Assembly (NCBI RefSeq): GCF_000271845.1
Contig: NZ_JH719395.1
Location: 2,261,231 to 2,325,230 of the forward strand
Direction: 5' to 3'
From: Rhizobium leguminosarum bv. trifolii WSM2297
GTDB taxonomy: Bacteria; Pseudomonadota; Alphaproteobacteria; Rhizobiales; Rhizobiaceae
DNA: 64,000 nt
Below are positions 19,467 to 27,420 of the stretch, in pieces (positions within the stretch are counted from its first letter, which is position 1; each line of letters starts with the position of its first letter). The notes below the pieces were generated by a model, which saw nothing but the letters and a program-made list of their open reading frames with translations, was not told the origin of the DNA and ran no database searches. The translations under genes were made by a program, and so were the position numbers.

Positions 19467-20240
19467 TCAGATTTCGATCACGAAAGCACTGTCGAACTCT
19501 GCGAACGTTCTTTCGCCGGGATAGCCTCTTGGATTTGCCAGAACTCTGGTTTTGCCCACCATGTAATCTCGTCGATGGTGGATGTGGCCATGGATCCATA
19601 GTTCCGGGCCATCGGCGTAGATTACGTCTTCAAGATCTGAGGCGTAGCAGGCAGATAGGATGTCTGCTTCGTCCCCTGGTTCGATCGATTTTGGCGATGG
19701 TGCGTGATGAGTCACAACTACCGTTTTGGCCGATCCGAATTCTGACAGCGCGGTTTCAATGAAGCGTCGGGTTTCAAGATGCTTCCGAAAGGAATGGATC
19801 GGTTTAAACCGCATATAAGGCTGTTTACGAAACTTAATTCGCTTGTAGTCATTCATACCGCGCTCAGCAGCAGCCATTGATAAGCCCGGATCATAAGAAA
19901 GGACCTTGAAGTCGGTCCAGAGCGTCCCGCCGAGAAAGCGAACCCCACCAATATCCGCAACGTCATTGTCTAAAAGATGGAAATTCTTTTGCAGCTTCGC
20001 GTGACTGCGGGCGGCCTGCAGGCTGTCCTCGAAAGAGGCTTTATAGAATTCGTGGTTCCCGGCGACCATCACGATGGGCATGGCGTCGGAAATCGTTTGT
20101 ACCAGCCAATCGATGCTCGGGACAATTCCCTTCGGCAGGACATCACCTGCACATACGCATACATCCGCTTTTGGAACCGCGAATGACTTCGGAAGTGATG
20201 CAAACTCCAGATGCAGATCGGAGAGGATCCAAATGCGCAA
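19467..20240 (-). CDS. Calcineurin-like metallophosphoesterase (second copy)
   Basis: 257 residues with DLHLEF (~8-13), CAGDV (~31-35), AGNHEFY (~60-66), VTHHAPSP (~175-182) and GHIHHR (~217-222), a complete two-metal phosphoesterase set. It aligns along its whole length with the operon phosphoesterase at 13903-14748, sharing the WTDF segment, the THHA motif and the final NPRGY block, so the two look like diverged duplicates. This copy is monocistronic. Cytosolic, substrate unknown. Confidence 0.88.
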   Translation of the reverse strand: MRIWILSDLHLEFASLPKSFAVPKADVCVCAGDVLPKGIVPSIDWLVQTISDAMPIVMVAGNHEFYKASFEDSLQAARSHAKLQKNFHLLDNDVADIGGVRFLGGTLWTDFKVLSYDPGLSMAAAERGMNDYKRIKFRKQPYMRFKPIHSFRKHLETRRFIETALSEFGSAKTVVVTHHAPSPKSIEPGDEADILSACYASDLEDVIYADGPELWIHGHIHHRRDYMVGKTRVLANPRGYPGERTFAEFDSAFVIEI

Positions 20241-20276
20241 TTTTACTACTTTCTGTTAGAAAAGTACGGGCCTTCG

Positions 20277-20735
20277 TTAAGATTGATTTGGATAAGCGAT
20301 TTCAGGGAGCGGCGGAGGCGGTGACTGGCGCCCGACATCCACATCTCCGATCGGCGGTAACGCGGCGGGCGGACCAGGCGTTGGCGCGGGAAGCTCCGGT
20401 GCCCATGAAGTGCTGGGAATTGAACGTGGTAGCGCCACGCGGCTGATTGCTGTCCCGGCGGCCAAGCACTGGAGGTAGCAGCAGGAGACTGCTTGGCGCT
20501 TCCAGCGGGGAGAGAGCACCAAAATCTCGGCTGCACTCGGACTTCGAGGGAATCGGCGCTTATCCCAAGGTACAGCACGCCGACGTTCAAACTTCGGCTG
20601 TTTCAAGCGAAATGCTCGCGAAAATCTCGTCAGTCCCTCTCCCTGAAACCGATGTTCCACCCGGTTCGCCGCCCGGGCCAACTCCGCGACGAAGGCGTTT
20701 TCTGGATTCTCGCTCACATCAGAATGTCTACCCAA
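20277..20735 (-). CDS. Uncertain Pro-rich protein, 152 residues
   Basis: The N-terminal ~55 residues look protein-like (SENPENAFVAELARAANRVE) but the rest changes to Arg/Ser-rich and then Pro-rich sequence. This suggests a decayed gene with a frameshift. No domain is recognised. The 530-base stretch 20241-20771 holds nothing else I can support. Confidence 0.3.
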   Translation of the reverse strand: MGRHSDVSENPENAFVAELARAANRVEHRFQGEGLTRFSRAFRLKQPKFERRRAVPWDKRRFPRSPSAAEILVLSPRWKRQAVSCCYLQCLAAGTAISRVALPRSIPSTSWAPELPAPTPGPPAALPPIGDVDVGRQSPPPPLPEIAYPNQS

Positions 20736-20771
20736 GGCGCCTGCTCTCGAAGTTAAACTGACTGAAATGAG

Positions 20772-21845
20772 TTAGGTACACTCGCCCTCCCAGCTGTACG
20801 ATATCCGTTTTGAAAGTTCACTCTCGGAGACACCGAGAAGATCGCTGGCATGCGAATTGTCAATAAGCTTCTCGCTCAACGCCCTGAAGCATAGGCGCTC
20901 GAACCGCCGTGGCTTTTCGTATTCATAAGGCATGCGTTCGGGTTCCTCGAATGGAGGAGTTCGCCAACCGCGTTCAGCTAAAACTTTGAACAGCTCGGCG
21001 AACGTCGCCTCAGAGATGATCCCTAGCTCTCGACACCGATACGTCAATGCCTGGATGCTAACCCCATAGCGCCGCTTCAATGCCGCAAGCTCGGCTAGAC
21101 TGATGGTCGACCGCTTCGAGCCCACCTCGGCGCGAAGCATATCAGCTGGTAGCAGGAGCGCTCCTGCGAACCGGTGCGCCGCTTTTTCCGAGTTCAAATC
21201 CTGTGCGACAGCCAGCACCATATGGCCCAACTCATGGGCCATTGTGAACCGTTTCCGTTCCGACCAAGTGTTTCGCTTAACAACGATAACTCGGGCAGCG
21301 TCACGGTCCCGCCGAGGCGCGTGGGCCGCGAGCCCGTCAATGTCGTCGAGATCGACAGACAGGACCTTAATTCCGCGCTCTTCAAGGAGTTCCGCGAAGC
21401 GCGGGATCGGATCGTTCCCAAGACCCCAAGCCTCTCTGACCGACCTTGCCGCGTCTTCCGCGTCGCGAAGGTCATTTACAGGGAATGGAACACCGCGTGG
21501 TTTCTCCCAATCCGTGCTTTCCAACCCAAGGATCGCTTCGATCTCAAGGTAGCGCTGCAGCAGTGTTATGGCCTTGGCCTGGACAGACGCCTCTTCCTTT
21601 GCAGAATTCATGCCCTTGCGAAACTCGACGCTTTCTAGGGTAAGTTGCTCCTCGCTCTCAAGGTGAGCAATGCTGACACCCAAAGCGGTTGATAGAGCCT
21701 TCAAAACTGGCGGACTGGGAATGTCCTCACCGCGTTCGTACTTGCCGATTGCCTGGGGGCTGACCAAGCCCGCGATGCGTTCGGACAGCTCTCGAAGCGA
21801 AAGCCGCATCGCGGCGCGGGCGATCCGCAACCTTGAGCCAAGCAT
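20772..21845 (-). CDS. HTH-ImmA/IrrE fusion regulator facing the CBASS operon
   Basis: 357 residues from ATG 21845 (MLGSRLRIARAAMRLSLREL), which has GGAG 7 bases upstream; an ATG four codons earlier lacks a site. Residues ~1-60 form an XRE-type helix-turn-helix (SPQAIGKYERGEDIPSPPVL). Residues ~165-245 form an ImmA/IrrE (COG2856) metallopeptidase with HELGH and the later Phe-Ala-x-x-Leu-Leu-Leu-Pro segment. Such proteins repress until the peptidase part is activated, often by DNA damage, and cleaves the DNA-binding part. CBASS loci are known to be controlled by separate CapH (HTH) and CapP (peptidase) proteins. Here both roles appear fused, divergent from the CBASS operon. Confidence 0.85.
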   Translation of the reverse strand: MLGSRLRIARAAMRLSLRELSERIAGLVSPQAIGKYERGEDIPSPPVLKALSTALGVSIAHLESEEQLTLESVEFRKGMNSAKEEASVQAKAITLLQRYLEIEAILGLESTDWEKPRGVPFPVNDLRDAEDAARSVREAWGLGNDPIPRFAELLEERGIKVLSVDLDDIDGLAAHAPRRDRDAARVIVVKRNTWSERKRFTMAHELGHMVLAVAQDLNSEKAAHRFAGALLLPADMLRAEVGSKRSTISLAELAALKRRYGVSIQALTYRCRELGIISEATFAELFKVLAERGWRTPPFEEPERMPYEYEKPRRFERLCFRALSEKLIDNSHASDLLGVSESELSKRISYSWEGECT

Positions 21846-21861
21846 CACAACTCCCATCTCG

Positions 21862-21876
21862 CCAGTTTATAACTGG
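21862..21876. promoter_or_regulatory. Candidate operator of the HTH-ImmA/IrrE regulator
   Basis: Perfect inverted repeat CCAGTT-TAT-AACTGG, 17 bases upstream of the preferred regulator start and in the region shared with the CBASS operon (22019). Its size and position suit an XRE-family dimer site for autoregulation. A candidate CBASS promoter lies nearby (CTTGCG, 17 bases, CAATAT, ~21904-21934). Binding is inferred. Confidence 0.5.
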
Positions 21877-22018
21877 GGATTTTTATGCCTTTTTGTAAAC
21901 CGCCTCTTGCGGTCGCACGTCGATAATACAATATTACGGATAGTTAAGGCCAAGTTAAGACGGGCGATTGGAAACCAGGCGCTCCCAGCTATAAAATTGC
22001 CTCCTAAAAGGATTTCCG

Positions 22019-22963
22019 ATGCCGCTGACCAATTCTGCCCTCTTGAACTACGACCACAACGTTCTCCGCCTGCCCGCAGACAAGCGTAAAGAATATCATG
22101 AGCAAGTTGATAGGCTGGTTTCCGAATTGGGCAAAACGCTGAAAGGCCGGGCCGACATCAAGATCACGCGGGTCTTGAAGGCGGGGTCGTTCGCCAAATT
22201 CACCATCGTGAAGAAGACCACTCAGGACCCGGTTGACGTCGACATTGTCATCTATGTCGCCGGTGTCGATCCCGACAAGGAGACGCTGGAGCAACTGCTC
22301 GACGACATCCACGCTGCATTGATTTCCATCTATCCTTCGAAATCCGTCGAAGACTTCGAAATCCAGCGCAAGGCCGCTACCGTGAAATTCGTGGGCAGCG
22401 GTCTCTATGTCGACATCGTACCCGTTGTCGAAGACCCCTATCGTCCTGGCTATGGTTGGCAGTTCGACCGCGATGGGGGGAAGATCGAGACCAACCCGCC
22501 AGGCCACTTGAAGTTCATCAGGGACCGAAAGGATATTGACCGTCATTTCCGAACGCTTGTCCGCATGGGTAAGCGTTGGAGCCGTCATGCTGAATTGTCG
22601 GCGCTCAAAGGCTTTCACGTCGAGCTGATCACGGCGCACGTCCTCGCGAAATACGGCGCAACCGAGAGCATCGAGAAGCGGTTCCGCGATTTCCTTCTTT
22701 ATATCGCGCAGTCTGGACTGAAAGAAAAAATCAGCTTCCCGGAAAACACTGGAGTTCACGGTAGTTTCACCGACCCGGTCGTTATTCTCGACCCAGTCAA
22801 CAGCGAGAACAACGTGACTTCCCGTATCACCGAGGCAGAACGCCAAGAGATCGTCAAGGCAGCAGACCAGTCTTGGGAAGATGCTAACTATGCCTCTGCT
22901 GAGGACGACGACGACATCTGGAAGGAAGTTTTCGGAACTCGCTTTTCGGTCGAGGAGGCCTGA
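22019..22963 (+). CDS. CBASS cyclic-oligonucleotide synthase (CD-NTase)
   Basis: 314 residues with a nucleotidyltransferase active site: GSFAK (56-60), the metal-binding DVD (73-75, VDVDIVIYV) and a third Asp in YVDIVPV (132). The C-terminal helical part matches CD-NTases of the type found with HORMA/TRIP13 (CdnC/D-like). On sensing phage, with HORMA help, it makes a cyclic di- or trinucleotide that activates the effector. AGGA lies 7 bases before the ATG. First gene of a five-gene operon with 3-base spacing to the HORMA gene. The nucleotide product cannot be read from sequence. Confidence 0.93.
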   Translation: MPLTNSALLNYDHNVLRLPADKRKEYHEQVDRLVSELGKTLKGRADIKITRVLKAGSFAKFTIVKKTTQDPVDVDIVIYVAGVDPDKETLEQLLDDIHAALISIYPSKSVEDFEIQRKAATVKFVGSGLYVDIVPVVEDPYRPGYGWQFDRDGGKIETNPPGHLKFIRDRKDIDRHFRTLVRMGKRWSRHAELSALKGFHVELITAHVLAKYGATESIEKRFRDFLLYIAQSGLKEKISFPENTGVHGSFTDPVVILDPVNSENNVTSRITEAERQEIVKAADQSWEDANYASAEDDDDIWKEVFGTRFSVEEA

Positions 22964-22966
22964 GAC

Positions 22967-23464
22967 ATGTCGGTTACGCGTACCGCCTCCGCCACTGGCA
23001 GCTATACGACCACTGATATCAACATCGTTGTCCGCCAATTCACGACCGATCTGAAGATGATCGCTTCCAGCACCCGGGCGATGACTGAAACGGCTGCGGC
23101 CGATTATGGCGCAGACGTCGAGCTTCTGGCTTCCAAGGGTTACCTGAAAGCGGTTGATGTAACGCAGATGTTTGGCGGCAGGGAGATCAGGGCCGTGAAA
23201 TATCACGTCGATGAGAACACGGGCACACTAAAGTCCGCCCGACCGGGCGGCGTCCGGTGGGACGAGCTTTCAGGCTCGTCCATCCGGATCATCATGAGCC
23301 ATACCGACAGTTTTAGTAGTGCCGTTCTCGAATCCCTCCGCGGTCGGCTCAACATCAGCTGGGGCTTCACCTCTGTCGATACAAGCCACTCTTCACTGAC
23401 GAGTTCCGGGCGCCGCGATTATGCGAGCAACGGCTGGGGTATGCGCCGGGAGGATTGGTCGTGA
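22967..23464 (+). CDS. cap7: CBASS HORMA-domain protein
   Basis: 165 residues with the bacterial HORMA pattern: SYTTTDINIVVRQFTTDLKM at the start, the long alpha-helix with YGADVELLASKGYLKAVDVT, and a C-terminal tail ending NGWGMRREDWS that fits the mobile closure segment. In type III CBASS the HORMA protein senses a phage peptide, closes and switches on the synthase. Its stop overlaps the GTG start of the TRIP13-like gene. Only one HORMA gene is present. Confidence 0.9.
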   Translation: MSVTRTASATGSYTTTDINIVVRQFTTDLKMIASSTRAMTETAAADYGADVELLASKGYLKAVDVTQMFGGREIRAVKYHVDENTGTLKSARPGGVRWDELSGSSIRIIMSHTDSFSSAVLESLRGRLNISWGFTSVDTSHSSLTSSGRRDYASNGWGMRREDWS

Positions 23465-24357
23465 GCGAATCGTCGTTGTTTGATGCCGAACTGCCTCTCC
23501 CCGACGACGGTCTCGCTCAAAAGGCGAAGACGCTGATAGGATTCGATGAGCGGTATCAGGCGGTACATGCCCAGCTCCGGCTCCTGCTGAATTCCAGCGA
23601 ACTCCCTGCCTGGAATACGAAGTTTCACCACGGCAAGTTGAACCTTGGGACATTGCTGCAAGAGCAATATCCGTTTGCGATCTTTCATGGAGACGTTGGC
23701 ACGGGCAAGACCGCGACGGCGGAGACAATCGCCAACCGCCTCGTGGCCGAGGCGCGAGTCGAGGATGCGACGCTGTTCAAGATGAGTAACCGCGTACGCG
23801 GCAGCGGCATGGTCGGCGAAATGGGAACACTCATTTCCCAAGCATTCCAGCAAGTGATCAAGGCTGTTGGAAAGAACAAGCGGGCGATCCTGATCATCGA
23901 CGAAGGCGACTCCCTCGCCGCCAATCGGTCGCAGGAACACAGCCACCACGAGGACAAGGTCGCGGTCAACACGCTCATCCAGCACATTGATGATCTCCGC
24001 CGGTTCAACGGGCGCATTCTCGTTATCCTTTGCACGAACCGCCTGTCTGTCCTCGATCCCGCGCTCCGGCGGAGAGCAGCTGTTGTCCGCGCCTTTTCGA
24101 GACCTACGCCGGAGGAGCGGAAAGCTCTCTTCAGCAGCGACCTTGCCGCTCTGAACCCTTCCGCAGACGACCTTGCTAAGCTGGTTGCCATCACCGGCCC
24201 ACGCGCCGATCAGCCGACGTGGACATATTCGGACATCCGTACCAGGCTCTATCCGCAAGCTCTGGCGAAGGCATTTCCAACTCAACCACTTAGCGCGAAC
24301 CTCTTGCTACATGTCGCGTCTGCAATGGCGCCCTCGCCCGTCATGGAGGACAAGTAA
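23461..24357 (+). CDS. cap6: TRIP13/Pch2-like AAA+ remodeller of the CBASS HORMA
   Basis: 298 residues, one AAA+ module: Walker A HGDVGTGKTATAET (~76-89), Walker B AILIIDEGD (~141-149), sensor 1 ILVILCTNR and a C-terminal lid. Starts at the GTG that overlaps the HORMA stop (GTGA). TRIP13 relatives open closed HORMA proteins and so switch CBASS off. Its last base overlaps the ATG of the effector gene (TAATG). Confidence 0.92.
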   Translation: MSESSLFDAELPLPDDGLAQKAKTLIGFDERYQAVHAQLRLLLNSSELPAWNTKFHHGKLNLGTLLQEQYPFAIFHGDVGTGKTATAETIANRLVAEARVEDATLFKMSNRVRGSGMVGEMGTLISQAFQQVIKAVGKNKRAILIIDEGDSLAANRSQEHSHHEDKVAVNTLIQHIDDLRRFNGRILVILCTNRLSVLDPALRRRAAVVRAFSRPTPEERKALFSSDLAALNPSADDLAKLVAITGPRADQPTWTYSDIRTRLYPQALAKAFPTQPLSANLLLHVASAMAPSPVMEDK

Positions 24358-25523
24358 TGCCGAGGTCACCACTGTTCGGACGCCGCATCCACATCACCGG
24401 CAGCATTTCGAAAGAGCTGGAACACGCCTCTGTGGAGAATGTTGGCTTGGCACGCCAGTTCGTGGCCGCACTCGTCAAGGAACTCGTTAAGAACGGCGCC
24501 AACTTCGTGGTACCCGTGGACGGCGAACCGACGCGCGATATCGACGGAAACCCAAAGATTTTTGATTGGCTTATTTGGGAAACCATTGAAAAGAATGTGA
24601 TTCTCAGACCGCCGGACGCGCCTGGAATTATGGCTGTCGCCGTTCAGCATCACAAGTCCGAAGGGCAAATCCCCCCTCAGTATAGGGAAATGTGGGATGG
24701 CTTGCGCCGGTCGGACAAGGTCAAAATCGACAATGCCTCCTTCTGGAACATGGCTAGCAAGAGGATGGAGGCTCAGGCGTACTGGGGTGACATACTCATA
24801 CCAATTGGAGGAGAAGAAGGCGCCCTCTTTCTGACCAACCTCTACGCAAGCAATGGCAAACCTGTCGTTCCGGTGAATATACCTATCACGCCGCAAGGAA
24901 CGGGAGCCCGCCGGGTTTTCGAATTTGGGCTCGGCCGAGCCAACACAAAGCGTTTGTTTCAGACCAGCGGCGCGATTGATGCGCACGGCTGGCTTAATCG
25001 CGTGAACTTCGCCAGCCAGAGCAACGTAAATGCGATGGTCCAGGATTTTGTCGATCTGCTAGAAGCACTCGTTCCACCGAAGGCATTCGCGGTTAGGCTG
25101 CTGGATCCCACACACGAAAATTTCAAAGCCGTTGAGGACTTCTTCGAAGGCGTGGTTAAACCCGTCGTGGAAGGTAAACTGGGCTTCAAGCTCCTCGTCG
25201 TTGACGGGCGGCAGTCTGTGGATCAGTCCCGTATAGATGCAGATATTTTTGCCAAGCTCCATCATAGCCAGTTGGTCATTGCAGACGTCACCGGTTCGAG
25301 GCCGAATTGCTTCATAGAGCTTGGATACGCGCTGGGTCGCGGCCATCCCACCATCCTCACTGCCATGAAAGGCGAGAAGTTTCCGTTTGACATCACAACC
25401 TACGCAGGGTTCCCTTGGGTACCCACAAAGACTTCTGTTGATTTGCAGAAGGAACTGTTTGAACACTGGACGTCAGTTCAAGCTCGCCCGCCTCTGGTCG
25501 ACGTGGAGCCGTTGATCTCATGA
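24357..25523 (+). CDS. CBASS effector: SLOG-like plus nucleoside-deoxyribosyltransferase/TIR-like domains
   Basis: 388 residues in two parts. Residues ~1-190 look like a SLOG (LOG/DprA) Rossmann domain: RRIHITGSISKELEHAS, GANFVVPVDGEP, then WGDILIPIGGEEG and the GKPVVPVN strand. Residues ~240-370 look like a nucleoside 2-deoxyribosyltransferase/TIR-type domain: SRIDADIFAKLHHSQLVIAD, VTGSRPNCFIELGYALGRGH and TILTAMKG. Position after CD-NTase/HORMA/TRIP13 marks it as the effector. The likely action is cleavage of NAD+ or nucleotides after the second messenger binds, perhaps at the SLOG part. Domain names are from motif reading; the activity is inferred. Confidence 0.75.
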   Translation: MPRSPLFGRRIHITGSISKELEHASVENVGLARQFVAALVKELVKNGANFVVPVDGEPTRDIDGNPKIFDWLIWETIEKNVILRPPDAPGIMAVAVQHHKSEGQIPPQYREMWDGLRRSDKVKIDNASFWNMASKRMEAQAYWGDILIPIGGEEGALFLTNLYASNGKPVVPVNIPITPQGTGARRVFEFGLGRANTKRLFQTSGAIDAHGWLNRVNFASQSNVNAMVQDFVDLLEALVPPKAFAVRLLDPTHENFKAVEDFFEGVVKPVVEGKLGFKLLVVDGRQSVDQSRIDADIFAKLHHSQLVIADVTGSRPNCFIELGYALGRGHPTILTAMKGEKFPFDITTYAGFPWVPTKTSVDLQKELFEHWTSVQARPPLVDVEPLIS

Positions 25524-26077
25524 CTGAAAAGCGTGAGGAAATTTTTATCTCTGTCGACATTGAAGCAGCTGGTCCAATGCCTCCGGATTACAGCATGCTT
25601 TCACTCGGTTGCTGCTTGGTCTCCGATCCCGACAAAAGCTTCTACGTCGAGTTCAAGCCGATCAGCGAGAATGTCATTCCCGAGGCGATGGCCGTTAGTG
25701 GGTTCGATCTCGACAGCCTGAAAGACACCGGGACGAATCCTGCAGAGGCCATGGGACGTCTGGATGAATGGATCACCGCCAATTCCGGGGACGGAAAGCC
25801 GATTTTTGTGGGCTTTAACGCACCTTTTGATTGGGCCTTTGTGAACTATTATTTCCTTCACTTTTTAAAGAAGAATCCTTTCGGCATCGGAGCCGTCGAC
25901 ATCAAAGCGATGTATATGGGAGCAACAGATTCGTCCTGGGACGCCACTCGATCAAGCCAGTTTCCTGTCGACAAGCAAAATGAGGCCGAGAAGCATGATG
26001 CACTTGCTGATGCCCGTCACCAAGCCAAGCTTTTTCGCTACGTTCGCGGCCTGCGCAACCAGTCCACGAGCGACTAG
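25520..26077 (+). CDS. cap18: CBASS-associated DEDD 3'-5' exonuclease
   Basis: 185 residues with a DnaQ-like fold: Exo I ISVDIEAAGP (Asp-x-Glu), Exo II FVGFNAPFDWAFVNYY (Asn-x-x-x-Asp) and Exo III HDALADARHQAK (His-x-x-x-x-Asp). Its ATG overlaps the effector stop (ATGA), so it belongs to the CBASS operon. Type III CBASS loci are reported to carry such an accessory exonuclease, named Cap18. It may trim second messengers or nucleic acid; its role is not set by sequence. Confidence 0.85.
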   Translation: MTEKREEIFISVDIEAAGPMPPDYSMLSLGCCLVSDPDKSFYVEFKPISENVIPEAMAVSGFDLDSLKDTGTNPAEAMGRLDEWITANSGDGKPIFVGFNAPFDWAFVNYYFLHFLKKNPFGIGAVDIKAMYMGATDSSWDATRSSQFPVDKQNEAEKHDALADARHQAKLFRYVRGLRNQSTSD

Positions 26078-26139
26078 CTTTCAAAACATATACACATTTC
26101 GGTGAAGGATGACGCCAACTTCCCTTAGGCCATCCGGGA

Positions 26140-26520
26140 TTTGCCATTGGGGGCAAGCCTAAGGCCGATGCATTCCGCCACTGGGCTGAAGCTCAACTCA
26201 CGCGCATTCCGGGCAAAAGCGATCTGGCGACAGCTTTCCGCTGCGTATTGAGCCGATGGTCTTCGCTCTATCTGTTCCCTCGAAGACGGTCGCGTCGCGA
26301 TCGACAACAATGCCGCCGAGTGGGCCCCCTACGTCCGATAGGCGTGGAAAGATGGAACTGGCTCTTCCCAGGAGCCGATACGGGAGCGGAGACCTTGGCT
26401 CGAGCCATGACGATCATTGAGACGGCCAAGATGAATGGTCTTGATCCGCAGGCCTATCTGGCTGTGCTCGATCGCATCCACGATCACAAGGTCAATCGGT
26501 TAGAGTTCGTCTGTGAAACG
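26140..26520 (+). pseudogene. IS66 transposase (TnpC) C-terminal remnant
   Basis: Across several frames one reads KADAFRHWAEAQLTRIPGKS, then VAIDNNAAE, RPIGVERWNWLFPGADTGAE and TKMNGLDPQAYL-like segments typical of IS66 TnpC. There are at least two frameshifts, and the end after DRIHDHKVNRLEF departs from the family. No intact element or terminal repeats were identified. Confidence 0.8.
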
Positions 26521-26850
26521 GTTGCGCTTCATTCCCCGGTCCTCTCAATTGGGCCAGAGCTTGCTTCAAATGAATATTTCAAACGGGGCAAGGTCAGAGG
26601 CTATTCGCCCATACGTCCGAGATCAACTTCATCGGCCGCGTTATGCACTGATCAATATTAGCGATGCTGTCGTTCTCTATGCATCGTTGGCTGAATTGTA
26701 ATTGGCGTTGCTCGATCGCCAAGGGCGAGATGGGCAGGAAGCTTACAATCATCTTCGCAGTGGAAGATCCTACTAGGAACAATCGCAAGGCCCGGGAGTT
26801 AATGCTTTAGTCGGGCGTAAGCGTAATTGGAGCGCGGCGCTCTCCCCATC

Positions 26851-26921
26851 CCTCGGGTATCCGAGGTCGCTTCCAGCTTTCGAGCTGTGACGCGGGGTTC
26901 GAATCCCCGCCCCGACAACCA
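26851..26921 (+). other. tRNA-like 3' half (hairpins, T-arm and ACCA)
   Basis: Two hairpins, CCTCGG-GTAT-CCGAGG (26851-26866) and CAGCT-TTCG-AGCTG (26874-26887), are followed by a perfect T-arm CGGGG-TTCGAAT-CCCCG (26893-26909) and CCCCGAC-A-ACCA. GTCGGG at 26810-26815 could pair with CCCGAC, but the whole would be 108 bases and has no 7-base anticodon loop. It may be a fragment of a tRNA or tmRNA left at an old integration junction. Flanked by IS66 debris on both sides. Confidence 0.4.
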
Positions 26922-27125
26922 AATTCGATACAATCGAATAACGCCCGGCGATTTCTCGTCGGCCTTTGTTCCCCGCAAGTCGCTACGATCTGCAGTCAAC
27001 CGATCGCGGTCGTCCGAAAGATGATCGCATCGATAATCAATCTGTAACCGGCGTTCCACTTCCACGTTGTCTTCATGACCTGATCTGTGATGGGCTTTCC
27101 ATGGACGAGCAACGGGAGTTTCTCC

Positions 27126-27376
27126 ATGAAGAGTACATTGGAGTTTCTCACAACCAGGAAGTCTGGACGTGAGGTGCATCGGCATTGGCCGGACGACGTC
27201 AAGGCGCAGGATCGTGTCGGAGAGCCTTCGGTCAGGCGTGATGGTGAGTGAAGTCGCAGAGCGTCAATTCCATCGATTCGCTTGCCTACCTGACCGCCAC
27301 GCTCACTGCCATCGTCAACGGTCACAAGCAGAGCCGGGTTAACGAGCTACTGCCTTGGAATTTTCCGTTCCGGTGA
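27126..27376 (+). pseudogene. Internally deleted IS66 element
   Basis: The left part encodes the start of IS66 TnpA (TTRKSGREVHRHWPDDVKA, then a frameshift). It is fused directly to the end of TnpC (LAYLTATLTAIVNGHKQSRV then NELLPWNF). The whole middle of the element is missing. A separate TnpC fragment lies at 26140-26520. The 500 bases in between hold no gene I can support apart from the tRNA-like half. Confidence 0.75.
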
Positions 27377-27420
27377 CTCGTTTCAGATACCGCAGTCGTC
27401 CCGAAAGCGGAAGTTTCGGT

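Noticed and set aside
22004..23206. 400-codon minus-strand frame
   Set aside because: Antisense to the CD-NTase and HORMA genes, whose motifs and overlaps establish the plus strand as coding.
26810..26917. A complete tRNA gene
   Set aside because: The acceptor ends pair over six bases and the T-arm is perfect, but the length is 108 bases and no 7-base anticodon loop or D-arm can be drawn.
26893..26921. Duplicate of the tRNA-Arg 3' end as island attR
   Set aside because: Only the universal GGTTCGAATCC of the T-loop is shared with 4313-4389; the acceptor end differs.
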